DNA of 64,000 nt from Allomuricauda sp. (GTDB lineage Bacteria > Bacteroidota > Bacteroidia > Flavobacteriales > Flavobacteriaceae): contig NZ_JANQLX010000001.1 in NCBI RefSeq assembly GCF_028280385.1, positions 300,895 through 364,894 of the forward strand, in the 5' to 3' direction. Within the stretch, counting starts at the first letter, position 1. Each line of letters begins with the position of its first letter. Shown piece after piece: positions 8,884 to 18,180 of the stretch. Below the pieces are notes generated by a model. That model did not search any database. It saw only the letters and a list, made by a program, of their open reading frames with translations, and was not told the origin of the DNA. The translations under genes were made by a program, and so were the position numbers.

Positions 8884-10878
8884 ATGAAAAATACTGTCAT
8901 AAAATCAGTGCTATCTCTTCTTCTTGTTTTTGGTACCGTTGGGTGCAACAAGGAGTTGGAAGAGTTATATCAAGACCCGGATGGTTTCTCCAAAACCCAG
9001 GCCGATAAAGCGGGGGTAAGTATCATAGCAGGTTATTTTACCTCGCAATTGACCCGAGGCTTTTTGCTCAGGGGCGACTATGGAGCTTCGTACCATCAAT
9101 TGAGGAGCGGGTCCCGGATTATGGGAACCGGGGTACAATTGTATTTTACTACCAATTCCTTTGGCATTCCCTATGCGCTTAGGGATGTTGAAAACGATTG
9201 GGGATCCAATGCCTTCAACAGAACAGTGTTCAACAACATCAACAGTCCGTGGATCAAACAGATTCTTTGGGGCCAAAAGGAGTTCAACAAAATACCAGAG
9301 GCCGATAGAACCCAACTGGACGTACTGTATATGAGATTGTTGCATGTACTAAAGGCCTATGGGTATCAGAGGGCCATTGATCTATACGATGAGGTTCCAT
9401 ATTTCCCAACGGGCTCCGCGGGAGCATTGGATGGTGAAAAAGCGGAATACCTCGGACAAGAGGAGATCTATCCCATTATAATAGAGGAACTCAAGGAAAT
9501 TGATGATTATTTGGCCGGTTTGGAATTGGAAACCGTTGATCAAAGCTCATTTTCGCAACAGGATGTAATTTTCAACGGAGACCTTAATCAATGGCGTAAG
9601 TATATCAATTCACTACGATTGCGATGGGCCATGAACATTAGTGAGGTGATGCCCAATATAACCAGTGCCGTGCTGTCCGAACTCAACGGAAGACCACTTT
9701 TGGACCAGCCTCTGGATGTGGCTGGTTTGGCGGATATCGCCATTGTGGAGCCTTATCGTTTGCAAGTGGAACTGGGTATTACAAGAGCGTTTAGGGAACG
9801 TGCTGATGAATGCCGTGCCCCCAAAAGATTCTTGCACGACGTGATGCACTGTATTCCAGATGAGAAAAGCATTGTGGTAAATGGGGAGACCCTATATTAT
9901 TTTGATGGGGACAACGCCACGGAAGGTTTGGCCAATGGAACGGTAGATCCTAGGGTGGCCTATTTGTTCTCCAAGGATATCATGGGCAGGTACATTGGTG
10001 CCGAGACCGGTTATGATGATGGTAGCGACCCAAATAGCTACTATAATAAAACCATGAGGGGATACTACATCAACCACCCGATCATGACGGACATCAATGT
10101 AACGGAAATCACATTTGGAGCGGCAGGGAATGAGCATACCATTAGATTAAATGACGAAGCTTCCGCCGACTTGACCCAAAGGGAAGCTTTCCTATTGGAT
10201 GCCTTCAGAAACTTCTGCGGACAGTACCAAGATATTGGTTGGACCATAGGAACGGATAGAAATATGATTTCGGAATATAACGTTCGGCCTCAGTACAATT
10301 TTGATATTAGATACCCCACCATGCATGCGGTGGAAACTGAGCTTTCTTTGGCAGAAGCCGCTGTTCGGGGCTTTGGAACCATCAATGGTTCAGCCCGCGA
10401 TCATTATAAAAATGCTATTGAATTGTCATGCGCCTATTGGTATGAGATGAATACTGCCAACACCTACTCCAAGCAGACCACACCATCGTTCCCAAGCAAT
10501 ATGGACCAATCCAGGATAGACAGGGACCGTCCGGAGTTGGAGTACAATGCCGGTGCCTACGCCGAGTCTGAGGCACAGCGGTTTGACGGCTTGTCGGATG
10601 AGCAAAAAGTATGGGCCATTTTCAATCAATTACAGTTGCATTACAATATGTTCAACTTTGAGACGCCTTATGCCGCGGCCCGAAGGTTGATCAATTATTT
10701 GGGCGATAATCCAGGTTCTCCCTACGAGATTTTCCAATGGAAAGAGAGATTCCTGTACAATCCGAGTATCCAGGCAACGGATCCCGAGAATTGGGCCATT
10801 ATCAGTCAGCATGATGATGTAAACCTGCCCATTTGGTATACAGGTCGCCAAACAAAGTGGAAAAATGTACTGGAATAG
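8884..10878 (+). CDS. SusD/RagB family nutrient-binding lipoprotein (SusD-like_2 type)
   Basis: A 664-residue outer membrane lipoprotein that should cap the SusC channel. The N-terminus is a lipoprotein signal (SVLSLLLVFGTVGCNKEL). The body shows the SusD-like_2 pattern: a helical TPR-like core with AYGYQRAIDLYDEVPYFPTG near residue 160 and EEIYPIIIEELKEIDDYL near 200, and the conserved ETELSLAEAAVRGF segment near 485. It is longer than most SusD_2 proteins (around 500-550), with extra loops in the middle. It lies 16 nt after susC and is certainly co-transcribed. Ligand unknown. Confidence 0.93.
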   Translation: MKNTVIKSVLSLLLVFGTVGCNKELEELYQDPDGFSKTQADKAGVSIIAGYFTSQLTRGFLLRGDYGASYHQLRSGSRIMGTGVQLYFTTNSFGIPYALRDVENDWGSNAFNRTVFNNINSPWIKQILWGQKEFNKIPEADRTQLDVLYMRLLHVLKAYGYQRAIDLYDEVPYFPTGSAGALDGEKAEYLGQEEIYPIIIEELKEIDDYLAGLELETVDQSSFSQQDVIFNGDLNQWRKYINSLRLRWAMNISEVMPNITSAVLSELNGRPLLDQPLDVAGLADIAIVEPYRLQVELGITRAFRERADECRAPKRFLHDVMHCIPDEKSIVVNGETLYYFDGDNATEGLANGTVDPRVAYLFSKDIMGRYIGAETGYDDGSDPNSYYNKTMRGYYINHPIMTDINVTEITFGAAGNEHTIRLNDEASADLTQREAFLLDAFRNFCGQYQDIGWTIGTDRNMISEYNVRPQYNFDIRYPTMHAVETELSLAEAAVRGFGTINGSARDHYKNAIELSCAYWYEMNTANTYSKQTTPSFPSNMDQSRIDRDRPELEYNAGAYAESEAQRFDGLSDEQKVWAIFNQLQLHYNMFNFETPYAAARRLINYLGDNPGSPYEIFQWKERFLYNPSIQATDPENWAIISQHDDVNLPIWYTGRQTKWKNVLE

Positions 10879-10903
10879 AATAGCTAACCTAATAAGATAA
10901 AGA

Positions 10904-11242
10904 ATGAAAAGGATAATATTTTTAGTACTTGCTTTGGTCATGGTGGTATCATGCAGCAAGGACGACGAAGCATCAATCATAGGCACGGCCACTGCAGATG
11001 GTGGAAATGTGCTCTCAGGGATTACCGTCAAATTATATTCAGAGAATGCAGCGCTCTTGCGAAGCACCACAACCCTATCTGATGGCAGTTTTTCCTTTAC
11101 GGGACTTTCCGCCGGAAACTATTATGTGGGAGCCACTATAACCGTTGGCGATGTAGTCTGGGATTCTGGCAATACCCCGCAATTAGTATATGTAAGTGAC
11201 GAGATCGTGAAGGAAATTGCCCTCACCCTTACCCAAAAATAG
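10904..11242 (+). CDS. small lipoprotein with one carboxypeptidase-regulatory-like beta domain
   Basis: A 112-residue lipoprotein: signal MKRIIFLVLALVMVVSC with the lipid Cys at 17, then a single CarboxypepD_reg/SdrD-B-like beta-sandwich (GITVKLYSENAALLRST, then TTLSDGSFSFTGLSAGNYYV). It is the third gene after susC and susD, 25 nt downstream, before a strong terminator, so it belongs to that operon. It is probably displayed at the outer membrane beside SusCD as an accessory binding or structural subunit. Domain call by motif; function inferred from position only. Confidence 0.8.
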   Translation: MKRIIFLVLALVMVVSCSKDDEASIIGTATADGGNVLSGITVKLYSENAALLRSTTTLSDGSFSFTGLSAGNYYVGATITVGDVVWDSGNTPQLVYVSDEIVKEIALTLTQK

Positions 11243-11325
11243 AAGTTGGATGTGGCTCAGGGAACTTCCGGTTTCTTGAATTCAGGTCTATACCTATATA
11301 TTGTTTGAGTTATGTTAGTTGGATT

Positions 11326-11353
11326 GCCGGCCAGAAATGGCCGGCTTTCTTTT
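11326..11353 (+). terminator. intrinsic terminator of the SusCD operon
   Basis: A perfect 7-bp GC-only stem (GCCGGCC / GGCCGGC) with loop AGAAAT is followed by TTTCTTTT. It lies 83 nt after the small lipoprotein gene and before the NADH dehydrogenase gene, so it closes the sigma/SusCD transcription unit. Confidence 0.9.
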
Positions 11354-11418
11354 GTTATAATGACGTTAAAAACTTCATTTTCTTAAACTGGTTTAAGTAA
11401 AAATTGGGCCATGGGGAG

Positions 11419-11426
11419 TAGCTTTG
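11419..11426 (+). promoter_or_regulatory. -7 promoter element for the NADH dehydrogenase gene
   Basis: TAGCTTTG matches the Bacteroidota -7 consensus TAnnTTTG exactly and lies 28 nt before the TTG start. The -33 element is weak: a TTG occurs at 11404-11406 but the spacing (12 nt) is too short. The position just after the upstream terminator supports a promoter here. Confidence 0.5.
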
Positions 11427-11454
11427 TAAAACGTTCCATTTAAACAAAGCTAGA

Positions 11455-12726
11455 TTGACAAATTCACATACCATTGTTGTAGTTGGCGGGGGTTTTGCCG
11501 GACTCGAGTTCATCAAAAGCATGCAGGATTCCCCAGCGTTTAATATCATTTTGGTAGATGCCAACAACTATAATTTCTTCCCACCATTGATCTATCAGGT
11601 ATCTACTGGATTTATGGAGCCTTCCGCTATAAGTTACCCTTTTAGGAAAATCTTGAGGGGCAGGAAAAATACGCGATTTAGATTGGGGGAACTGCAAGAA
11701 GTGGTGCCAGAAGAGAACAAGATAATCTTGGACAACGGGGAAATTGCCTACGACACCTTGATCATGGCCACCGGTACGGAAACCAATTTTTTTGGCAATA
11801 AGAATATAGAAAAGTACAGTCTTCCTATGAAGACCATAAGCGATGCCCTTTCGCTTAGAAATGTAATATTCACGCGCTTGGACAGGGCCACCCGGCTTGC
11901 GGATAGTGCAGCACGGAAAAAGTTGCTCACCTTTGTGATTGCCGGTGCAGGACCGACGGGCGTAGAACTTTCAGGGATATTTGCGGAGATGCGCGATCAC
12001 ATCCTTCAAAAAGATTATCCTGAATTGGACAAAAGGGATTTAGGGGATATTTATTTACTGGACGGCCAGGACGCTGTTTTGGCGGCCATGTCGACCAAAT
12101 CCCAGAAATACACCTACAAAAAATTACAGCAACTAGGGGTAAAGATCAAACTCAATACCTTGGTTACCGATTTTGTGGAAGAAACAGTGTACCTATCGGA
12201 TGGCAATACCATAGAAGCCAAAAATCTTATTTGGGCGGCTGGAGTTGCTGCCAAAACATTTAAAGGTTTTGCCGATAGCAGCTTTGGAAGGGGAAAACGG
12301 CTTAAAACCAATGTCTTTAATCTGGTAGAGGGGTACAAAAATATTTATGCCCTGGGCGACTGTGCCCTAGTGAGCGGTGACAAGGCATACCCAGAAGGAC
12401 ACCCACAGTTGGCCCAGCCCGCTCTACAACAAGGGAAAAATTTGGCACAAAACCTATTGGCCAAAAATGACAACTGGAAGCCTTTTAGGTATAAAAACAA
12501 AGGCTCATTGGCCATTATAGGGCGAAACAAGGCAGTTCTTGACCCACCCAAGGAACGCTTTTTTGTAAAGGGGTTCTTAGCTTGGCTCATTTGGATTTTT
12601 GTGCATATTATGGGCTTGGTCAACTTTAAGAATAAGGTGCGTACCCTATACAACTGGATTGGCTATTATCTGTACAAGGACCAATATTTTAGAATGATCA
12701 TAAAACCACGGGAGCGGGGGTTGTGA
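11455..12726 (+). CDS. ndh: type II NADH dehydrogenase (NDH-2)
   Basis: A 423-residue FAD enzyme that passes electrons from NADH to the quinone pool without pumping protons. The N-terminal FAD-binding motif is VVVGGGFAGLEF (residues 8-19), the second dinucleotide motif is VIAGAGPTGVELSG near 160, the FAD-ribityl contact IYALGDCA is near 300, and the quinone-site motif AQPALQQG is near 320. A C-terminal amphipathic/hydrophobic segment (GFLAWLIWIFVHIMGLVNF) anchors it to the membrane. The start is TTG at 11455: the next ATG would cut off the FAD motif. Monocistronic by context. A ferredoxin-type reductase is less likely because the quinone motif and membrane tail are present. Confidence 0.92.
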   Translation: MTNSHTIVVVGGGFAGLEFIKSMQDSPAFNIILVDANNYNFFPPLIYQVSTGFMEPSAISYPFRKILRGRKNTRFRLGELQEVVPEENKIILDNGEIAYDTLIMATGTETNFFGNKNIEKYSLPMKTISDALSLRNVIFTRLDRATRLADSAARKKLLTFVIAGAGPTGVELSGIFAEMRDHILQKDYPELDKRDLGDIYLLDGQDAVLAAMSTKSQKYTYKKLQQLGVKIKLNTLVTDFVEETVYLSDGNTIEAKNLIWAAGVAAKTFKGFADSSFGRGKRLKTNVFNLVEGYKNIYALGDCALVSGDKAYPEGHPQLAQPALQQGKNLAQNLLAKNDNWKPFRYKNKGSLAIIGRNKAVLDPPKERFFVKGFLAWLIWIFVHIMGLVNFKNKVRTLYNWIGYYLYKDQYFRMIIKPRERGL

Positions 12727-12925
12727 TTCTGATTTTGTGAATAACCAAGAATTCAAATTCTCAAATACTGGCTCTGGAATTCAAATAAACACTTAAATTT
12801 ATGCTACTTGGTAAAAGAAGAACACTTCTTTCAATAGCTTGTGAAAGAACTTTTATCTGATTGGAGGGGGAGACATATAACCGAAAAACTTGGTTGTGTT
12901 AGCCATATAATCGATTTGGGACTGG

Positions 12926-14062
12926 ATGAATATAAGTGCCATATTGGATTTCTTGTTATTGGCAGGTGCCATCCATGGCTTTATCTTCGTGGTGGGTACA
13001 TTTCTGCTCAGAAAAAAAGTTGAAAAACCTGTACTTTTCCTCAACCTCTTTGTGCTTTTCCTTTCATTGAACAACCTTCAATCCTGGTTGATCGATAAGA
13101 AAATGGTCTTTACCGGACCTGTAATGGCACATTTCCCATTCCCTTGGAACATTTTGATTGTTCCCATGTTCTATGCTTTTTTGGTCTACTTTCTGGGAAT
13201 AGAAAAAAAACGTTGGCCCTTTCTTAAATTTTCAATGGTCTTCTTTGTTTTGGCATTGTTGGCCAGAACCTGGGTAATCTGGGGATACCTTGCAAACCAA
13301 TGGGGATTGCAAACCATAGCCCATTACAACAATCTGGAGGATTTCTTGGCTTTGACCTATTCGGTTTTTTTGTATATAAAATCCATTCAATTGGTATTCA
13401 AGTACAAACAATTGTATCCCAATGTATTGAAATTTGACAACCTCAATTGGATCAAAAGATTTTTACAGTTGGGAGGTGTTGTTTTTGTTTTTTGGACCAT
13501 TGCGGTTTTGTTCAATACATTTTCAGACGTATTTGATCCTCCTTACACCTATTACCCTTTGCGGGTGTCATCGTCCATTTTGATTTATTGGGTGGGCTAT
13601 CAAGGATTTTTCAGATATGTCACGCTCAAAAATAGGATTGCCCTACGAGCAGATTTAAAAAAATCCAAAAAGCGGCAAAGTTTTGAGGACCTCATTATAC
13701 GCTCCCAAAAAAGTTCGGATAAATCCAAGGAAACCTTTTTAAGGATCAATACCTATGTGAAGGAAAATAAAAAGTACCTGGATCCACTGCTCAGTTTGGA
13801 GTCCCTTGGAAATGAGGTACAATTGGGTACAAGTAGTCTTTCCAAACTGATAAATGAAAATTTTGATGGGAATTTCTCGGACTACATCAATCATTTTAGG
13901 GTAAACGAGGCCAAGGCCATTCTTCTGAATCCAGAATACGCCAATTATACCATTGCTTCCATTGGGCTTGAGTGTGGATTCAATTCCAAATCGTCCTTTT
14001 ATTCTGCCTTTGGCAAACTAACCGGAAAAACTCCTTCAGCGTACAGAAATGAAGCTAGTTAG
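12926..14062 (+). CDS. membrane-anchored AraC-type transcriptional regulator
   Basis: A 378-residue protein with six or seven predicted membrane helices in the first ~235 residues (for example ILDFLLLAGAIHGFIFVVG and VVFVFWTIAVLFNTF) and a C-terminal AraC DNA-binding domain at about 270-378 (LSLESLGNEVQLGTSSLSKL, then IASIGLECGFNSKSSFYSAF). This architecture is common in Flavobacteria, where the membrane part is thought to sense a signal or tether the regulator. It lies 345 nt upstream of the lipoprotein/radical SAM cassette on the same strand and could control it or itself; targets are unknown. The 199 nt before it hold an AGAATT-CA-AATTCT palindrome (12748-12761). Confidence 0.88.
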   Translation: MNISAILDFLLLAGAIHGFIFVVGTFLLRKKVEKPVLFLNLFVLFLSLNNLQSWLIDKKMVFTGPVMAHFPFPWNILIVPMFYAFLVYFLGIEKKRWPFLKFSMVFFVLALLARTWVIWGYLANQWGLQTIAHYNNLEDFLALTYSVFLYIKSIQLVFKYKQLYPNVLKFDNLNWIKRFLQLGGVVFVFWTIAVLFNTFSDVFDPPYTYYPLRVSSSILIYWVGYQGFFRYVTLKNRIALRADLKKSKKRQSFEDLIIRSQKSSDKSKETFLRINTYVKENKKYLDPLLSLESLGNEVQLGTSSLSKLINENFDGNFSDYINHFRVNEAKAILLNPEYANYTIASIGLECGFNSKSSFYSAFGKLTGKTPSAYRNEAS

Positions 14063-14406
14063 CTTGTCCGGATTTTTCCAAATCGGATGATTCAGGACAT
14101 TATATGACGGCATCCCAAGTAAGTTTGTACCACAATATCATGGCAATTTCCATTGCTTGACCATTCTCTAAAAGTTCCCCAGAAATAAGACCTCAGGAAT
14201 CGGCCAAGCGGCAACAACACGTTTTCCTGTACAACACCACCTGAAGTGGTATGTTGAAAATAACGTCTCATAATATCACCCACTTTTGACTACTGCTTTT
14301 ATGGGACACTTGCAAAACCTTGTTTCAAATGCCAAACAAGCTCCAGGAACCAGAAAACATAAACAACATGAACAGAATCAAACACATCAACCCCCATTTC
14401 CTATTG

Positions 14407-16044
14407 ATGAGAAATAAAAAGCTTAAGTCCATAATTTCCATTTTCCTTTCGGTATTGCTGCTCAACCTCAATTTGGGCTGCTCGTATTATACGGTGGTAC
14501 CCATTGAGATAACCAAGGAAAATATCCAAGCGTTCAATAAACAGGACAAATATGTGATCATACACTCTGAAGGTTTCGTATACAACATGGAACAAATGAT
14601 GTTCAATGAAAATGGCAATTCCATCACTGGGATTGCAAAACACATACTCCCTCAGCACATTTACAAGGATTCCCGGGAAAGTAAACGGGTGCACAGGTAT
14701 GTTAAAAAAAGACAGGATCCATTAAGTGAGGTTCATTTTTATGTTAAGAATGCAGGGCATCCAAAAATGGATACAGAGCTCACCATTCCGTTGGATGATG
14801 TTTACTCCATTTCCATTAACAATCGCAACACAGGTAGGAGTGTGGCCAATGCCTTTATGTCGTCAATTGGGGTATTCTTTGCAGTGATCTTAATTGTGGC
14901 CCTCACCAAAAGTTCCTGCCCTTTTGTCTATGCAAAAAACGGACAGGAATACAGTTTTGTAGGGGAGTTGTACCCGGGCACCCTTACTGCCAATATGCAA
15001 CGGGATGATTACCTGAAACTGCCAAAATTTGATAGCGGCAACAATGTATATCAGCTAAAAATCACCAATGAACTAAAGGAAATCCAATATACCGACCTGG
15101 CTCAACTGATACTGTTGGAGCACAATCAGGACCTGGAGGTTTTGCTGGATAAAAATGGGAATCCACATACATTTTCCGATTTGATAGTACCGCAGAAGAT
15201 TCGATTTGATGGACAACAGCAAAAAAATGACGTATTACAACATAAGGATAACAAGTATTGGTCTTTCAACTCCGCAAAAAATACCCCGAACAGTACCCGT
15301 GAAATTGTCCTGGATTTTGATAAGCCGAAAAATACCAAACAGGCAAAATTGTATTTAACGGCGAAAAACTCGGTGTGGCTCGATGTGGTATTTGGCAAAT
15401 TCAATGAACAATTCGGCTCATACTATAATGAATTCCAAAGAAAACAGCAGAACCTTGATGGTGAAGTAAGCTATCGATGGATCAATAATCAGAATATTCC
15501 GCTTTCCGTATACATTGAAACCAACAGGGGTTGGGAACTTGTGGACCGCATTTCCACTGTTGGTCCGCTGGCCATGCGCGATTTGGTGATACCCATGGAG
15601 ATTCAGAATGCGGGGGAGGGACCTTTAAGGGTTAAACTGGAAACCGGTTTTATGTTTTGGGATGTTGACTTTGCCGCGATTGATTATTCAACAAATTCCC
15701 TGGTACATCAGCAGTTGATAGAACCATATATGGCCGTTGATCAAAACAATTATGAGGTGACCCATCTGCTACAAAAGTTGGATCAAAAATATCTGGTACA
15801 AGCTGAGATCGGCGATGAAGTGGAGATAACCTATGAACTGCCAAAGACCAAGAGGAACAAGCACTATAGCCTTTATCTTAAAAACAGGGGATATTATAAC
15901 TATATCAGGGATTATGAAGGCACTCCTGACTTCGGGATGCTAAAATCCTTTAGGGAGAAGAATGCATTTTCGAAATTTTCGGAAACATCCTATTTAAATT
16001 TTGCAAGTCAACACAATCAAGTGGTAAGTTATGGTAAGGAATAA
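14407..16044 (+). CDS. unknown membrane lipoprotein with a conserved SCPFVY domain
   Basis: A 545-residue protein of unknown function. ATG 14407 gives a lipoprotein signal (KLKSIISIFLSVLLLNLNLGC); the frame stays open to a TTG at 14320 with ATGs at 14329 and 14368, so the start is uncertain. After the lipid Cys come about 140 soluble residues, then a second hydrophobic segment (NAFMSSIGVFFAVILIVAL) that runs into the motif SCPFVYAKNGQEYSFVGELY. I recall that motif, followed by YQLKITNELKE-like strands, from large Bacteroidota proteins of unknown role. The C-terminal half is beta-rich. Its end overlaps the radical SAM gene by 14 nt, so the two are translationally coupled and probably act together in the envelope. 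Confidence 0.75.
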   Translation: MRNKKLKSIISIFLSVLLLNLNLGCSYYTVVPIEITKENIQAFNKQDKYVIIHSEGFVYNMEQMMFNENGNSITGIAKHILPQHIYKDSRESKRVHRYVKKRQDPLSEVHFYVKNAGHPKMDTELTIPLDDVYSISINNRNTGRSVANAFMSSIGVFFAVILIVALTKSSCPFVYAKNGQEYSFVGELYPGTLTANMQRDDYLKLPKFDSGNNVYQLKITNELKEIQYTDLAQLILLEHNQDLEVLLDKNGNPHTFSDLIVPQKIRFDGQQQKNDVLQHKDNKYWSFNSAKNTPNSTREIVLDFDKPKNTKQAKLYLTAKNSVWLDVVFGKFNEQFGSYYNEFQRKQQNLDGEVSYRWINNQNIPLSVYIETNRGWELVDRISTVGPLAMRDLVIPMEIQNAGEGPLRVKLETGFMFWDVDFAAIDYSTNSLVHQQLIEPYMAVDQNNYEVTHLLQKLDQKYLVQAEIGDEVEITYELPKTKRNKHYSLYLKNRGYYNYIRDYEGTPDFGMLKSFREKNAFSKFSETSYLNFASQHNQVVSYGKE

Positions 16045-17254
16045 TGATTTTGCGGTTACGATAAACGGTCCAGAGGCAGGAATACTTACAGATTCCAAAG
16101 ACGAAACAAATAAAGGAAGCTTTAGAATTATTAGCGGTTTTCTCAATGAGTGGGTACACCTTAAACTTAAATTAAGCTTGTTGGGAATCATTGTTAAATT
16201 CTATAAGAATCCACTGCACTGGATTGGGGCATTGCAATACTTGATACAACTTAGAAGACAATTTCTGGGCGATCATCGCCTTCGGAAAATGGCCTATACC
16301 GACGGACGATATTTTATGGGACTGTATACCCCCGGCTGGAATAGTAGGGTTTACAAAGAGTTTATAGTGACCCAACTTCACGATTATAAACCCATCGCAA
16401 ACAAGATAAATCGGTTGAACACCGTGCTTATGGCCGTGACAAAAAAATGTCCCCTTCAATGTGAACATTGTTACGAGTGGGATAACCTAAACAAAAGGGA
16501 AAAGCTTTCGCCTGACACCCTCCATGGAATTGTTTCCAAACTACAGGAACATGGGGTAAGTCAAATTCAGTTCTCTGGGGGAGAACCCATGTTGAAGGTG
16601 GATACCTTGGTTGCATTGATTGAAAAAGCATCGGACAAAACCGATTTCTGGGTGACTACCTCCGGATATAAACTCACAAGGGAAAATGCGAGAAGATTAA
16701 AGAAAGCTGGACTTACCGGGGTCATTATCAGTTTAGATCATTTTGTTCCTGGGAAACACAACGCCTTTAGAAACTATAGAGATGCATTTTATTGGGTAGA
16801 AAAAGGAGTGGCCAACGCATCCAAGGAAAACTTGGTGGTCGCCTTATCGGTATGTACAACAAAAGAGTTTATTTCGCTGGAAAACCTAGGAAAATATATG
16901 GCTTTGGCCAAGAGTTGGTCGGTTTCCTTTGTCCAGTTTTTGGAACCCAAGGCCGTAGGTCATTTTAGGGGCAAGAACGTTGCCCCAACTGAAGGGCAAA
17001 TTAAGATACTGGAGGATTTTTATACCCAAATGAATTATACCAATTCCTTCAAGGATTACCCCATAATAACCTATCATGGATACTACCAAAGAAGACAGGG
17101 TTGTTTCAGTGCAGGCAAGAAAAGCATTTATGTGGATACTGATGGCGACATAAATCCCTGCCCTTTCTGTCCAAGTAAAAATGGCAGCGTCTTGGACCAT
17201 GACTTTGGTCAAAAATTGGATCAACTAAAACAAATGGGATGCAGCTCTTATTAA
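16031..17254 (+). CDS. radical SAM protein with SPASM-like C-terminal cysteines
   Basis: A 407-residue radical SAM enzyme. The [4Fe-4S]/SAM cysteines are C140, C144 and C147 (KKCPLQCEHCYEWDN) and the SAM-binding GGE motif is IQFSGGEPML near 180. The C-terminus has a cysteine cluster (QGCFSAGKKSIYVDTDGDI then NPCPFCPSKN and a terminal GCSSY) like a SPASM or twitch auxiliary cluster. The first ~135 residues are an unusual N-terminal extension with a hydrophobic stretch (LSLLGIIVKF). It overlaps the upstream lipoprotein gene and lies 9 nt before a fatty-acid-hydroxylase-like gene. Possible roles are modification of a peptide or of a membrane lipid; no small precursor peptide was found next to it. 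Substrate unknown. Confidence 0.85.
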   Translation: MVRNNDFAVTINGPEAGILTDSKDETNKGSFRIISGFLNEWVHLKLKLSLLGIIVKFYKNPLHWIGALQYLIQLRRQFLGDHRLRKMAYTDGRYFMGLYTPGWNSRVYKEFIVTQLHDYKPIANKINRLNTVLMAVTKKCPLQCEHCYEWDNLNKREKLSPDTLHGIVSKLQEHGVSQIQFSGGEPMLKVDTLVALIEKASDKTDFWVTTSGYKLTRENARRLKKAGLTGVIISLDHFVPGKHNAFRNYRDAFYWVEKGVANASKENLVVALSVCTTKEFISLENLGKYMALAKSWSVSFVQFLEPKAVGHFRGKNVAPTEGQIKILEDFYTQMNYTNSFKDYPIITYHGYYQRRQGCFSAGKKSIYVDTDGDINPCPFCPSKNGSVLDHDFGQKLDQLKQMGCSSY

Positions 17255-17263
17255 TTGGGATAG

Positions 17264-17971
17264 ATGATGAGTGATTTTTGGATTTGGATGTATGGCACCT
17301 TGTTCTTTGTTCTCCGCTATGGTTTGATAGCCGGCTGTTTATATGGTGTTTTTTATGCAGGGAGAAAGAAGGAAATGTGGTCCCGGAAAATTCAATCAAA
17401 ATGGCCTTCAGGAATTCAAATCAAGAGTGAGATCTTTTATTCATTGATTACCCTGATCATCTACGGCTTGGGCATTTGGTTATTCCTGTATTGGGTAAAA
17501 AATGGGAAAACGAGAATGTATGCGAACATTGACGATTTCGGAACGTTGTATTTCATTTCAAGTATTGTGGTCATGATTGTCCTTCACGACACCTATTTTT
17601 ATTGGACCCATAGATTGATACACCACAAATGGATTTTTAAGTACGTGCATTTAACGCACCATAGATTTAGCAATCCTACACCGTGGGCTGCGTTTGCCTT
17701 TCATCCCCTGGAAGCAATTATCTCCATGGGGATCATTCCCATAATTTTGTTTTTGATTCCTTTCCATCATTGGGCATTGTTCGTTTTCATCACATTTCTA
17801 ACGGTTTACAATGCTATCATCCATCTGGGGTTTAAAATTCCCTATATCACGTCTGGCGAAATCCAAAACACAGGAGAGGACCATAACCTTCATCACCAAG
17901 GGGTAGCTGGCAATTATGGGCTGTATTTTAATTTCTGGGATAAGGTAATGGGAACCTACTGCAAGCAGTGA
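17264..17971 (+). CDS. fatty acid hydroxylase / sterol desaturase superfamily membrane enzyme
   Basis: A 235-residue membrane di-iron oxygenase. The histidine clusters are all present: HDTYFYWTHRLIHH near 110, HLTHHRFSNPTPW near 128, and EDHNLHHQG near 210, with four membrane helices around them. Family members hydroxylate or desaturate fatty acids, sterols or carotenoids at the membrane surface using O2. Start could be 17264 or the next codon (MM). It follows the radical SAM gene by 9 nt, so the pair probably acts on the same lipid-like product. Carotenoid hydroxylase is an alternative, but no carotenoid genes are nearby. Confidence 0.88.
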   Translation: MMSDFWIWMYGTLFFVLRYGLIAGCLYGVFYAGRKKEMWSRKIQSKWPSGIQIKSEIFYSLITLIIYGLGIWLFLYWVKNGKTRMYANIDDFGTLYFISSIVVMIVLHDTYFYWTHRLIHHKWIFKYVHLTHHRFSNPTPWAAFAFHPLEAIISMGIIPIILFLIPFHHWALFVFITFLTVYNAIIHLGFKIPYITSGEIQNTGEDHNLHHQGVAGNYGLYFNFWDKVMGTYCKQ

Positions 17972-18180
17972 ACAGGCTTTAATGTGGAAGTTAAATTGAG
18001 GCCATTCTAGAACTGTCAAAAATGTTGGTGGTTAAGGGCACCCATCAAATGACATCAATTTTCATCCATTATCTTGATTTTTGGGTCAATTTGAACCAAT
18101 TCTTTGATAAAAAGAGATGTTTTTTGGCAAATTTGGGATAGGTTGGTTAAATTGTTTACTGTTTTGCACTAGACACTTTT

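Noticed and set aside
12748..12761. AGAATT-CA-AATTCT palindrome before the membrane AraC gene
   Set aside because: Short and AT-rich, easily expected by chance; mentioned under the AraC gene only.
14092..14283. Minus-strand 63-codon frame in the gap before the lipoprotein cassette
   Set aside because: Mixed composition, no promoter or partner, and it is not clearly better than chance; left out of the gene list.
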